A program made the translations under genes and the position numbers. Source: Diploptera punctata (lineage: Eukaryota; Arthropoda; Insecta; Blattodea; Blaberidae). Taken from it: 64,000 bases of DNA. Of this stretch, positions 1 through 10,826 are shown piece after piece. The notes beneath the pieces are model-generated. The model did no database searches, was not told the origin of the DNA, and saw nothing but the letters and a program-made list of their open reading frames with translations. Where the stretch lies: positions 1,011,501 to 1,075,500 of the forward strand of contig JASPKZ010007247.1 of NCBI GenBank assembly GCA_030220185.1, given 5' to 3'. Within the stretch, counting starts at the first letter, position 1. Each line of letters opens with the position of its first letter.

Positions 1-278
1 GAGTTTATTTGTTAGATAATATTTTTATAATTTTAAAAATTCTTAATGGTTGTTAATATTGCAAACTTGTCATAATGTATTAATAATGATTTAAAAATTT
101 ATATAAAATACAACTCTTTGCAAATATTTCAGTAACACATATTTAGAATTAAAATTAGATGATAATTTTCTTGAAAAAATACTTGAACACACAGTTGGGC
201 TATTCTAGAGCAAATAACAGTTTATGAATCTTGGAACAGTAAACAAATAACTAACTATATTTGAAAAGAAAAATATAT

Positions 279-351
279 GCTCAGACTGGGGTTTGAACCC
301 AGGACCTTTAACTTTCTATGCAAATGCTCTACTGACTGAGCTACCTGAGCA
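279..351 (-). repeat. tRNA-like core of the AAGAGAAAAATTT cassette
   Basis: It reads GCTCAGGTAGCTCAGTCAGT and a B box GGTTCAAACCC with matching acceptor ends. It is flanked by GAAAAGAAAAATAT, the cassette's left or right arm. The anticodon loop lacks a proper T33 setting, so this is a tRNA-derived repeat and not a tRNA gene. Confidence 0.7.
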
Positions 352-937
352 CTGCAATCTTAATGCAAATTTTTCTCCTATATACTGTTAATTCCCGGGT
401 GCCAAATGCTACGAACCATTAGTTACTAGCTACATCGATACTTCTCAATTATTCACATACTATTACAATAATTTTTATATCTTTCTTCAAATAACTGTAG
501 ATTGTTTTTTGTACCAGAATTCTCCATATTTGTTATTTTTATTCTCCATATTTGTACCAGAATTCTCCATATTTGTTTCATTTTGAAAAAAAAATCTCCT
601 TAATGAAAATATGATCATTGTTTGATAATAAGATATGCGCTAGAGATGCATGATTTTGAATTTTTCTGGATTATTATTCTTTTGTAAGTACTATTTATCA
701 AAGCAAAGTAAAATAAACTCCAAACTGGAAATATTATTGTAGTGGAGAGAAAACATTTTTGTACTTCCCTTGGGAACCTAAGAGCTTATTACTTGTATCA
801 TATGTATATGATAGTATATATTATTCAATTTTTAAATATTTTTGTTAAAATATTGGTGTGTTAATATTCTAATCATAATTAGTAAATGGATATTTTGGAA
901 CAATTTAAATTAATTAATACATACATAAATTGTACTG

Positions 938-1765
938 GACAATAAAATTTTGGAGCAGGTGAATAATTTTATATATCTAGGATGCAATATCTCATATGAA
1001 GAAGAAAAGGGTGTAAATGCAAAAATATCTAAATTTTTAAGAATTTTAGGGTTAATAAATTCTATCTTCGAGCCACAGTTAGTCCAAAAGCATTCAAGAT
1101 TAAAAGTGTATAAAACACTGGCTCTTCCAACTCTTTTGTATGGTAGCGAAGTATGGACGTTGAAACAGAAGGATATACAGAGACTTAGATCTCCTGAAAT
1201 GAGATATCTTTGGAGGACTGCAGGATACACACTACTAGATCACAAAAAAAATGAAGACATCTTAGAAGAATTACACATGGAATCTTTAGAAAATAAAATT
1301 TCTGATTATAAGTCAAGATGGATACAACATGTTCATCGAATGCAATTAAATGTTTTTTCAGACCAAAAAACATGGTCTGAAAAACATTTAAATGAATCAA
1401 AAGCCAGTCTAATTAAACAAATAGATAACAAAAGGAACTCAGTTTGGGAAAAAATCCACGTTCAGAAAAACAAAGGAAAACTTATGAACTTCGAAATTCC
1501 TACAAATTCTGATCTGATCCAGAGGTTCATTGGTCCACCAACAGAGGGAAGAAGAAGAGTTTCTTCTTCTGATCGACATAACATCAGTCATCAAAATAGT
1601 ACTAAAGATGAGACTGTTATGGTCTCAAAATCGCGATCTATCAGAAGATTTGTATGAGGAGAGGTAGGAAACATTTGATTTTACCATACTGGATACAAAA
1701 TTCATCAGTGAGATTGTAACAGACCTATAGGCCTATGACTTGATCAGATGAAGAAGAAGAAGAAG
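938..1765 (+). mobile_element. LINE 3' fragment split by a PLE endonuclease fragment
   Basis: Positions 938-1330 encode a LINE RT C-terminal region: NFIYLGCNISY, LPTLLYGSEVWTLKQKD and WIQHVHRM. Positions about 1369-1665 encode the C-terminal part of a PLE GIY-YIG protein (WSEKHLNESKASLIKQI, WEKIHVQKNKGKLMNFEIP) ending in a degenerate hammerhead. The LINE resumes at about 1686 (compare 50930-50990) and ends in a GAAGAAGAA tail near 1765. The junction happens to be in frame, giving a 235-codon chimeric open frame. Confidence 0.75.
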
Positions 1766-1768
1766 AAA

Positions 1769-1820
1769 AAAGGTCCTGGGTTCAAACCCCAGTCTGAGCA
1801 TTAAATTTTTCTCTTCAAAT
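1769..1820 (+). repeat. 3' half of a tRNA-like cassette
   Basis: It holds only the B-box half (GGTTCAAACCCCAGTCTGAGC) and the TTTTTCTCTTCAAATAT arm. It joins abruptly to the GAAGAAGAAG tail of the LINE fragment before it, so the junction is a breakpoint. Confidence 0.6.
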
Positions 1821-2456
1821 ATTAGAAGAAGATTATTAATATACATTTTTAAAAGTGGAAATGGTTATAAAATATATATTCATAAAAGGAATTCCTATTC
1901 AATATAAATATTTCATACTTTTTAAAAAATGTAATTAAGTGATACCTTTGAAAAAGCCCTTATAAATTATATGCTATTTTATTTAAAAATTGCATTTTAG
2001 TAATAATATAAATCCAAATTAAAAATTGGTATCATTACTCATTAAATAGTCCCACCAGGTTTTATCTTCCATTTAGTTTTTCATAACCTCGGATTTAAAA
2101 ACATTATTTTAGATGATGCAAGTGTTATATAACCATGATTTTTGAACATAAACAGCAGATTGTTTAAGGCAGGATGGAGGAAAATTATCTCCATTCCTAA
2201 GAAAATCATCTCTAAATCACATGACTAACTCCATTATATCACAGTGCTTCACCTTCAAACCAATCCTGAATCAAAGTTTTGTCAGCAGTGGTGGATGGGA
2301 TCTAGATAATCTGAGGACCTACCAATTTCTTTAGTTTTGAAATGTGTTTTGATTTAAAACAAATATGTAATACCAGAATGTTAATGTAACTATTTTCTCT
2401 GTAACTTTGTCATTGTAAACTTACTTTTCCTACAGAATATAAACATGAATTGGAAA

Positions 2457-2551
2457 TTTAGGTACAATTTTATCACTCACCTCACATGAGGTAAGTGATA
2501 AAATGTTACCTAAATGAATATACCACATAGTGTGAATTCCTAAAATAAGTA
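2457..2551 (+). mobile_element. Minimal 95-bp PLE foldback
   Basis: Direct repeats ATGAATTGGAAA (12 bp) flank it at 2445-2456 and 2552-2563. It contains only the arm TAGGTAACATTTTATCACTTACCTC in inverted form plus the 3' tail ACCACATAGTGTGAATTCC. It has no ribozyme core and no coding sequence. Confidence 0.85.
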
Positions 2552-2563
2552 ATGAATTGGAAA

Positions 2564-2621
2564 CTTTACACTTCACATCATAAACTATGCATATTTTATG
2601 AGGTGTGACATGAAGTTTCCA

Positions 2622-2625
<4 letters not shown>
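2564..2625. repeat. Short inverted repeat with GAGGTG motif
   Basis: GGAAACTTTACACTTCACAT and its imperfect reverse form ATGAAGTTTCC enclose TTTATGAGGTGTGAC. It abuts the minimal PLE foldback and resembles a PLE end. Confidence 0.45.

Positions 2626-2660
<35 letters not shown>
2626..2660. repeat. (TA)n microsatellite
   Basis: About 34 bp of pure TA. The IYIYIY reading frame across it is not a gene. Confidence 0.95.
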
Positions 2661-2661
<1 letters not shown>

Positions 2662-2664
<3 letters not shown>

Positions 2665-3045
2665 CTGTCCACCGCTATTGCTTTGTCACACAGCGGGCCC
2701 GGGTTTGATCCTTGGGACAGTTTTTCTGGGTGAGGTTTTTATTGGGGTTTTTCCTCATCTGTAAGACAAATGTCAGGAAAACTTAAAGGCCCAAATGGTC
2801 CCCAAAATCATATGGCCATCGCAATCATCATTCATATTTATCTTAGATTAAGCTTAAGATTACGGACTCTCCTGGTGCACCAATATCATCATCATCATCA
2901 CCCATCATATCATCAGGGCAACGTAACCCAGCCTTCCAGGTGCCCCAACCTCAGAAGTGGGTTACAAGTATGCCATGCCAGGAAAGAAACCAGGAATGTC
3001 GAAAGACAACCTGGGGCATTTGCAAAAAAAAAAAAAAAAAAGAAA
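2662..3045 (+). mobile_element. tRNA-headed SINE, family A, with poly(A)
   Basis: The head carries a B box (GGGTTTGATCC), then the core TTTTTCTGGGTGAGGTTTTT, the ATC repeats and the tail CCCCAACCTCAGAAGTGGG, and it ends in an A-run at 3025. Other copies are at 30323-30650 and 48015-48402. Confidence 0.85.
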
Positions 3046-3764
3046 AAAGAAAATTCTATTGATAATTTTACCTCATAGTGTCATTTTATACAGTTAGGTC
3101 TTGTACAAATGGGAAATGAAGAAGGTGCATAGAAGCTTCTTGTAAAGAAACCTGAGAGAAAACCAAGAATGAGATGGGAGAATAACATTAACCATGATTT
3201 GAGGGAAGTAGATTATACAGGGGATGATTATTTTTTCTTTAGCTCTGGCCCTATAGTATGTAGGATAATATGTTATATATGTTAATTGTCCCAGAAAAAT
3301 TCTCTAAAGAAAGAAAAAACCGTATTTCAAATCGGTCCAATAGTTTTGAGTCCATAAATGACAGACTCACACTCATTTTTATACGTAAAGATTGCAGAGG
3401 GATATTTTCAATGGTGATGAGTATTTCATAATTTTCTTGTGGTAACTCAATATGTTTGGGGCATGCAAAGAGATATAACTCTAGTGGAGATATATCTCTT
3501 TACACACTTATATCAGAAATGATAAATAATAATGAAAAGGAGAAATGGGTCCTAATAATGAAATTCCAATTCAGAATTTGCCTTGATGATTGAGGAAAAA
3601 GCATAGAAATAATTGTAATTAGGTTAGTCATCATCAAAGATTTGTACTTGATACCTAAATACGAGTTAAATTCTGCTACATGAGTCAACTCATTCATTGT
3701 TATAGCATTTTTTTGTATGTTACTACATGATAAATATTTATTTGGATTAATATTTTTAGGAAGT

Positions 3765-3900
3765 AACACTATGAGGTTACTTTAATAATATAAAGAATCG
3801 GATAATTGTATCTCACTTCATAATTTGTGGATTATGAGATGAGGTGCAAATTTCCGATTCTTTATAATATTTATTTTGATAATAACAAATAAAACTAGGA
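3765..3900. mobile_element. Probable short PLE foldback
   Basis: AAAGAATCGG and CCGATTCTTT arms flank TCTCACTTCATAA and its reverse. The left part has GGAAGTAACACTATGAGGTT, the inverse of the shared PLE tail. Confidence 0.6.
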
Positions 3901-4257
3901 ATGTAATACAAAGAACACAAGTGGTATTTTGAAGGTGAAGCAATGTTTGAGACAAGTAGGTTTCTCCATTGTCAGTAGAAAGATATTAGAAAACAATTAT
4001 AACAAATGTCTCGATTCTATGAGACAGAAGACATCTTGCAACAATATAACACATATAACAAGTTAAGAAACTTAATTTCATAGGAGAAAATCATTTATAC
4101 ATTTTCATATTAAGCATTTTTCTAGTAACTTTAATTCTTTATTAATCATTGACAAAATGTACATTTTAACACTGTGTCCTGGTACATTTTATTTCCAGAC
4201 AATTTCCTGTTACTCTTTTTTTTATAGGAGATTAAATGAAATCTAGGATCAATCTTG

Positions 4258-4600
4258 TCACGCGCCATAGTCGAGCGGTTAAGACAAGATGCCTTGGTGC
4301 AGAGCTATGCTGGTTCGAGTATCCTTGGGGGAAGAAATTTTCTCATAGAATTTTGATCAGTATGCGACCGATGCCCACCCAGCATTGTAAGGTATTTAGG
4401 TAGCTACAATAAGTAGCGGCTCCAGGTTGAGAAACCAGCTATAATGGCTGGGGGACATGATAAGCTGATCACATGTCATCTCTACACTGGCTGGATGATC
4501 GTGTAACTCTGTGATTAACACATGTGCATGTGAGGCCATCAGCTGACTGATATGCCAAGGGCCTTCTAGACCTGTCATTCCATGGAGAGAGAAGATCAAT
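4258..4600 (+). mobile_element. tRNA-headed SINE, family B
   Basis: The head CGCGCCATAGTCGAGCGGTT resembles tRNA-Leu/Ser class II genes, followed by GGTTCGAGT and a body with GGTAGCTACAATAAGTAGCG and TGAGGCCATCAGC. Related full copies are at 14386-14746, 43650-43990 and 48870-49216. Confidence 0.85.
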
Positions 4601-4653
4601 CTTAGTATTAAAAAATATTTAATCATATTTATTTTAATTATTGTATTTTAATC

Positions 4654-4992
4654 CATCCATCCATAGTAATTCTGTCCAAAGGCAGGTCCTTCACTGCAAT
4701 CATAGCATTTTTCATGCTATGCTTGCAGCTTTACTAGGGAATTGTGTAGGTGTGGTAGCTTCCCGTTGCTTTCCACACCGGTGAAGGATGATGATGATAA
4801 TGCTAATGGTAAGGATGATGGCCATATGATTTCGGGGACTGTTTGGGCCTTAAAGTTTTCCTGACATTTGTCTTACAGGTGAGGAAAAACCCCGATAAAA
4901 ACCTCACCCAGAAAAACTGCCCCGACTGGGGATTGAACCCAGGCCCGCTGCGTGACAAGGCAGCATGCTACCTTGAGACCACAGCGGTGGAC
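4654..4992 (-). mobile_element. tRNA-headed SINE, family A head with a different 3' tail
   Basis: Direct repeats GTATTTTAATC flank it at 4643-4653 and 4993-5003. The head and core (4785-4992, minus) are those of family A. The 3' half is unrelated: GTGTGGAAAGCAACGGGAAG through CTATGGATGG. The same tail is at 16135-16250. Confidence 0.85.
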
Positions 4993-5393
4993 GTATTTTA
5001 ATCATCATTAAAAATATAATTACCTCAAAATTTCAAGTAATTACAATTATCAAAAATCATTATAGAATGTAATTTTGAATTAATCTGTAATATTATTAAT
5101 TTATAAATTTGACCAATCCTTCATAATTAACATCAATCGTATTTTTACACTTGGTGAATTTTAAAGGAATTGCTATTGAGGTTGTTCTCATGAAAATATT
5201 TTTGAAAATAAATTTTAAATCTTCATTAAATCTACTTAATAGATACCAAAAATGATCATAACAAAAATGAATATATATATAACTTGCAAGTAAACAAGTT
5301 TACAGGTTTATTTTTCACAAATAAAATTATAGGATTTACTTTATTACTCTTGACAAGGTCTAATCCAGATAAAGTTACTGCTCTACTAATATC

Positions 5394-6647
5394 TAGAGAT
5401 CCGTGAAATTCGTGAGTCGCAATAACGCGAAATGCTCTAATTTTGTAATTTTCTTGTACCATTTCTTAACTTCATTTCCCATAACCTCAAAGAAAGCATT
5501 TATGAATTGCAAAATAACACTGAAATTTAAAATTTTCAACGAATTCCAGAGATTTTTTTTGTTCTATTCTCGAAATTTTCATAATGTATTTTAAACACTG
5601 TTTTTGGATTCCATCTTCTTTTTAACTGCCATATCTGCTTCCTCCATGCACTCTTGCAAAGGGAAATGGTTGCAACACAGTTCACACATAGAGGTAATAT
5701 TTTCTGTCCTTCTCATGCTCAAATGTGGTCTCTCCATAGATTTTAAGTTCTACGGCCAATATGTATTCCAAGAAATACAAATTATATTAACGTGTAAGAT
5801 ATGTTTTTCCACCCCTAATTTTTTTGCAGACATAATTATCAATTTTATATCAATCATTATTAAGTAATGGTATGATCAAATCTGAAGAAAACATTTCTTT
5901 ATGTATAATCAGTAACCTGACAATAATGCAAGCACTGCCAAATTTGAATAAGCCAACAATTAACCATGAATAATTACTCAAATTTACGCAAAACACTCTA
6001 ATTTTGTAATTTTCTTATACCATTTCTTAACTACACTTCCCATAACCTCAAAAAAAGCATTTATGAATTGCAAAATCCTATGATAACGCAAAATAACACC
6101 GAAATTTAAAATTTTCAACGAATTCCGGAGATTTTTTTTGTTCCATTCTCAAAATTTTTATAATGCATTTTAAACACTGTTTTTGGATTCCATCTTATTT
6201 TTAACTGCCATATCTGCTTCCTCCATGCACTCTTGCAAAGGGAAATGGTTGCAACACAGTTCACAACATAGAGGTAATATTTTCTGTCCTTCTCATGCTC
6301 AAATGTGGTCTCTCCATAGATTTTAAGTTCTACGGCCAATATGTATTCCAAGAAATACAAATTATATTAACCTGTAAGATATGTTTTTCCACCCCTAATT
6401 TTTTTGCAGACATAATTATCAATTTTATATAATCATTATTAAGTAATGGTATGTTCAAATCTGAAGAAAACATTTCTTTAAGTATAATCAGTAACTTGCC
6501 AAATTTGAATAAGCCAACAATTGACCATGGATAATTACTCTAATTTACATTTTTTAGAATAACACCGCCACATTCCCAATAACGTCGAAATGTTGAAATT
6601 TTAATAAGAATTTTCCTTAATAATGAAACCACTTTCATGGATCTCTA
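5394..6647. mobile_element. Nonautonomous hAT-like element with internal duplication
   Basis: Target duplication CTAATATC (8 bp) lies at 5386-5393 and 6648-6655. The termini are TAGAGATCCGTGAAATT and the inverse TTTCATGGATCTCTA. The 8-bp duplication and TAGAG end fit hAT. A segment of about 560 bp is present twice inside (from about 5430 and 5988). A single-unit relative is at 33847-34469. No transposase is visible. Confidence 0.85.
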
Positions 6648-6659
6648 CTAATATCAATA

Positions 6660-6890
6660 AGTAATCATAATCTACTTAATATTTAAAGAAAGTGACACTA
6701 TGAGATATATTTCATTGATTTGGAAGTTCATCAGTCAGCCAACAGAGGGAGCATAGATCAACCTTAGGAATAGACAACTGCCGATTCAACAGTTAGAAAG
6801 AATTGATAATGATACATAATGTATCAAAACCAGTCTTCAAGAAATCTACAAATATGAGATGAGTCGAAAAATTTCTAACTTTATATTATT
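6660..6890 (+). mobile_element. Decayed PLE end
   Basis: CACTATGAGATATATTTCATTG, TTCATCAGTCAGCCAACAGAGGG and a hairpin GATACATAATGTATC followed by AAAACCAGTC look like a PLE 3' end with a ruined hammerhead core. Confidence 0.5.
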
Positions 6891-6894
6891 TTTA

Positions 6895-7414
6895 TTTTTA
6901 TTGAATCTCCAATAATATGAACCCTATTTCACCATCCGGTATATTAGGGTTTTAGTTAAAATACAATGAATTATTTGCAATAATTTAGATTGTGCTTAAT
7001 TTCTAGCATTACATATCAATAATAATGTAATGTAATATGAACAAATAAATAAATTAATTAAATCAAACCAAAACTAACTCAAAGTCTTTTAAAAATATGA
7101 TAGATAAAGTCACACAGCTTCCTATAGCAGCACTTCTTACATAAAATATTTGACAAAGGCAGTTGAAATCTATTTTGGCAATAATCTAATTTTTTAATAA
7201 ATTCATGTCTTTTGGAATCAAATGCGGGACACTCAAATAAGAGATGTGAGATAGTCTGGTTGGAGTTCTTGCAAATACAGGTATCTGCACCTATTTTAAA
7301 TCGTTCCAAATAATGTCCAAATTTACTATGTCCAGTCATGAATTGTGTTAATACAAAATTTGGTTCTACATATTTGCACTTTATTTGGTCAAACTCTAAC
7401 TCTATATTAATCAT
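6895..7414 (-). mobile_element. LINE C-terminal fragment with zinc knuckle and 3' end
   Basis: The minus-strand frame contains FVLTQFMTGHSKFGHYLERF, CICKNSNQTISHLLFECPAF and CKKC, typical of the last part of I/R1/Jockey-type ORF2. The 3' end (TAACCCTAAT-rich, then GGAGATTCAAT) matches the end of the LINE at 42845. Only the 3' piece is present. Confidence 0.75.
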
Positions 7415-8214
7415 GATCTATTTAAAATATTAAATTTTGCTTTGAATTCATACAAACAACTTTGTCCAAATGACAAAAGTATAATCAAACATTTTAAAAT
7501 AGTATACTGATTTAGTAATTACTTGTCAATGATTAACGAATGACACCTTAAAGTTGTAGAAACTCTGTGTTCTGTTATTTTCTCCTAGGAATTATAAATT
7601 ATGTTCTTATTGGAAAGATATACAGTAATTATTATACAAGTTAGAAAATGTTACAATATTTAAGGTTGTAAAAAAACACACATTAACAATTATGGGAAAG
7701 AGGGTAAGGGGACAAGTATTGCTTTACAATAGTCAGAAGGAAGATATATTGCAACGCCAAAAAACAATTATAACAACAACATTCTTATAGGAGTCATATA
7801 AAAGTTGTATGAGTAATTACTCGTCAAGTATTTCGGGAATTTTTGTTGAAAGTAGGCCCCTAGTGTCACAGATGAAACATTAGTGGATTTACTATCACTA
7901 AGTAATTTCAGTGACTAGAGAATCTTTAAACTTGCAAATTAAAGCTGTAAGGATTTGCAACAGACTGTGAAATAATTAAAATGACACTAAACCAGCAAAT
8001 CTGGGTATAATTTGGTCCCCATAATGATAAATTATTAATTTAATATCATAAAATCTAACACAATAGCAAAGCTTACACAGTGAATTAAAAACAAACCAAC
8101 AAATAGGATAATTAAATATTGTACAGAAATATATTAATGTTGGGAATTTTACAGTATGAGGTTTTCAATTAATAGAATTAAATATTGAGTGATGATTATT
8201 CCATCTTATATATC

Positions 8215-8300
8215 TATGTTCTTTAACATAGAACTGCAGTTTCGGGAGCCATTGCATCCTTCATCAGCTGCTGTCACGACTACTGATTCTTCATCATGCT
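8215..8300 (-). mobile_element. PLE hammerhead remnant
   Basis: Minus strand: CTGATGA at 8267-8261 and GAAAC at 8243-8239, with ACTGCAGTTC as stem III and cleavage site. Weak stem II (GGA/TCC). A fragment of GIY-YIG-like sequence (GGCAACTCG, AAAGAACACTTTAGAAATAT) follows at 8368-8430 on the plus strand. Confidence 0.6.
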
Positions 8301-8614
8301 GCCATCTAGCGTTGCAAAGATTGCAATAAAGTATATAGGCTTATATAGGTAAAACAAAAAGGAATTTGGCAACTCGTACCAAAGAACACTTTAGAAATAT
8401 AAAAAATGGTGAAAACAATCATTGTTGTGCAAAGTCACTATCTGTATGTTTAAGTTAATTCATTAGCTCTGCAGCAGACATTGGGGCAAGAGAGATTCCA
8501 TTACATTCATAACAAAACTGAAGAGTATTGTTATTAAACATATCTGTTACATTTTCCTGAAAGTTGAGTTACTTGCAGAATTAAAATCAATTATATTTCT
8601 TACAACTATATATT

Positions 8615-8955
8615 CAGACGGCTCTGTGGCGTAAGTGGTTATATGCTCGTGTTTCACTGTAGGGTCCAGAGATCAAGTCTTGGTCTCTCCATGTGGGTTT
8701 TTTGGTGGACGAAATGGGGTTGGGCAGATTTTTCTTGAGGTTTCTCCTGTTTTCCCCTGCCACAAATTTCATTCCACCATTTCTCCATATCCATCTCATT
8801 GATTTCATTTCATTTTGTTCATCCATCCCTGTGACGTGAGTCAGGAGTGGTCAGCTGGCACCCTTGTCATTCACAGATCCTATGAATATAGGGGCTTCAT
8901 CTCATTTTATTCCTTGACCCGACCCTGAGTTGGACACAAGTTTTTGAGGATATTT
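8615..8955 (+). mobile_element. tRNA-headed SINE, family D
   Basis: GGCTCTGTGGCGTAAGTGGT with a B-box-like GATCAAGTCTTGG head is followed by a body ending TTGGACACAAGTTTTTGAGG. It is a single copy in this window, so its limits are approximate. Confidence 0.6.
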
Positions 8956-9229
8956 ATTTATAAAACTATATATTTATTTAATTTCAATTAATCCTAGAAG
9001 ATGGCATCAATATTCACAAAATTCAAAAGCAAAATATATTTTAGAAATTCTGAAACAAAAGTCTATGTTTCATGGAATTAATACCCTGAGCAAACTTTTT
9101 AACAAATAAATTATTATTTCATTACTATATCAGCAACAAATGTCCCATTTAACTAATTTAAATTTTATTATTGGATCATATTTTTAATAATACATCTCAA
9201 AATACTTTATTATAATTATTGTGTTTACA

Positions 9230-9430
9230 TCTTTCATCCGAGGCTTGATCCTTGGGACTGTGAGCAATGTATAAGATACACCTTGAAGTGGGTTGCTAGC
9301 CCGTTTTCATGGGGTTTCCTCGCTAGGCCGATTGCCTTCACCCAGCTCCAGAGCTCAGCCTGCCTCGTTTTATTTCGGAGTTGTCTCTCCTAGATGGGTT
9401 GTCTTGCAGGACTAACGAACCCCATCCGCT
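9230..9430 (+). repeat. Unclassified SINE-like fragment
   Basis: GAGGCTTGATCCTTGGGACT resembles a B box, then a GC-richer body (GGGTTTCCTCGCTAGGCCG) ends near CCATCCGCT. It differs in composition from its AT-rich surroundings. No second copy was seen. Confidence 0.4.
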
Positions 9431-9439
9431 AAAAATGTA

Positions 9440-9970
9440 ATTAAAGAAGTAAAGAAACAAGCTGATAAAGCAGCACAAATATCAGGATATATGAAAGATT
9501 TAATTTGGTGCAACAAATATATGTCAATAGAAAGCAAAACCCGCATATACAAAATGATAGTTCAACCAGTTATCGTATATGGAGCAGAAACCTGGGGCTG
9601 ATACAACAAAAAGTAAACAAATAATAAGCACATGTGAAATGAAAATCTTAAGAACTATTCAGGGGAAAACTTTATTTGATAAAATACACAACACAGAAAT
9701 TAGGGACAAATGTCATATTCAAGACATAACCAAATTTATTACAGATAGACGAAAATATTGGAAGGGTCATATAGAAAGAATGGAAGAAAACCGACTTGCA
9801 AAACAGAGCTAAAGAAGATAGACCAATGGATGGGAGAAGAACAAGAGGAAGACCAGCCAAGAGATGGATAGACAGTGAATGCACATCCAATACGTCTTCC
9901 TCCGAGGAGTGATTTTGGAAATAAACAGGATGAAAATCCTACAAATTAAGTTTAAGAAGAAGAAGAAGAT
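9440..9970 (+). mobile_element. LINE RT C-terminal fragment
   Basis: Reads KQADKAAQISGYMKDLIWCN, SKTRIYKMIVQPVIVYGAE and then, after a frameshift, CEMKILRTIQGKTLFDKIHN and HIERMEENR. These are the closing blocks of a non-LTR ORF2. It ends in an AAGAAGAAGAAG tail. Broken by frameshifts. Confidence 0.8.
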
Positions 9971-10309
9971 AATTATTGTGGAACTGAAAATTATTGTTAG
10001 TTTAATGCACAATGCCTTTGATCACATCAATTTCTCCTTAGCCAACTATAACTTGTGTATCCTATCTGGAACAACTTCGTTTATACTTCATCAGATGTTC
10101 TTCATTTAATATATAGTCAATGTTACAAATCTTATAAGTTTTGTCCTTTATAAACCAAATTTATGCAGATGTACAGCCAAGCAGTAATTTTTCAGTTGCT
10201 AATATGACATGAACAACTACTTATTTTTTTGATTGAAAAATTGTAGAATCATAAATTATGAATTTAAATTCATCGGAGAAAATGTTTTGAAAAACTCACC
10301 TCATAAATT

Positions 10310-10372
10310 TCATGCTTTTCACGAGACCATGGTTTCAGATGACATCTCATCCATCATCAGTCACAACTCCGA
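10310..10372 (-). ncRNA. Hammerhead ribozyme motif
   Basis: Minus strand, in order: stem I strand TTGTGA; core CTGATGA; extra T; stem II GGATGA/TCATCT with loop GATG; GAA; stem III palindrome ACCATGGT; C17; stem I strand TCGTGA. Every core base is present and stem I pairs over six positions with wobbles. This is the best match in the window to an active type I hammerhead. Confidence 0.85.
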
Positions 10373-10649
10373 CTGACGAGATTCCTTGGCCGTCAACTAT
10401 TCTATTGTCAACATCTTCTGTACTGCCATCTACGGTTGAAATATAAACTTTGAACTTAAATTTTGTTCATTAGGAATATCAAAGTTCATTGATTTATATT
10501 TATTTTTCTGAATGTATATCTTCTCCCAAACTGTCAATCCTAAAGGTTTATCCAACTGTTTTAAAAGTTTTCCTTCTCTTCCAAATTTATGAGGTGAGTT
10601 TTTTCAAAAAATTTTCTCCAATAAATTTAAACGATTATTACCTCATAAT

Positions 10650-10826
10650 TATATTATTATTTTTAGTCTGGACATCTTACCTCTGGGAAAGCTGACGATA
10701 AAACAGAATTGTTTTGAAACATGTTCAAGAACAAATCAACATTAGTATTGAGGTAAGATGTCCAGACTAAAAATAATAATATAATTAAAATAACCTCAAA
10801 ATATAACTTCCTAAAATTAAATATTA
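10650..10826 (+). mobile_element. PLE inserted into another PLE's tail
   Basis: Direct repeats ATTACCTCATAAT (10637-10649 and 10827-10839) are the host PLE's tail motif. The element carries CTGACGAT, stem II AAAACA/TGTTTT, GAAAC at 10692-10720, and the TTGAGGT and ACCTCAA pair. Confidence 0.85.
10680..10735 (+). ncRNA. Hammerhead ribozyme motif (TTGAGGT family)
   Basis: CTGACGA at 10692-10698, extra T, AAAACA-GAAT-TGTTTT, GAAAC, then palindrome ACATGT and T. The same motif is at 25771, 39004 and 57179. Confidence 0.75.

Noticed and set aside
2430..2672. IYIYIY open frame
   Set aside because: Translated TA microsatellite.
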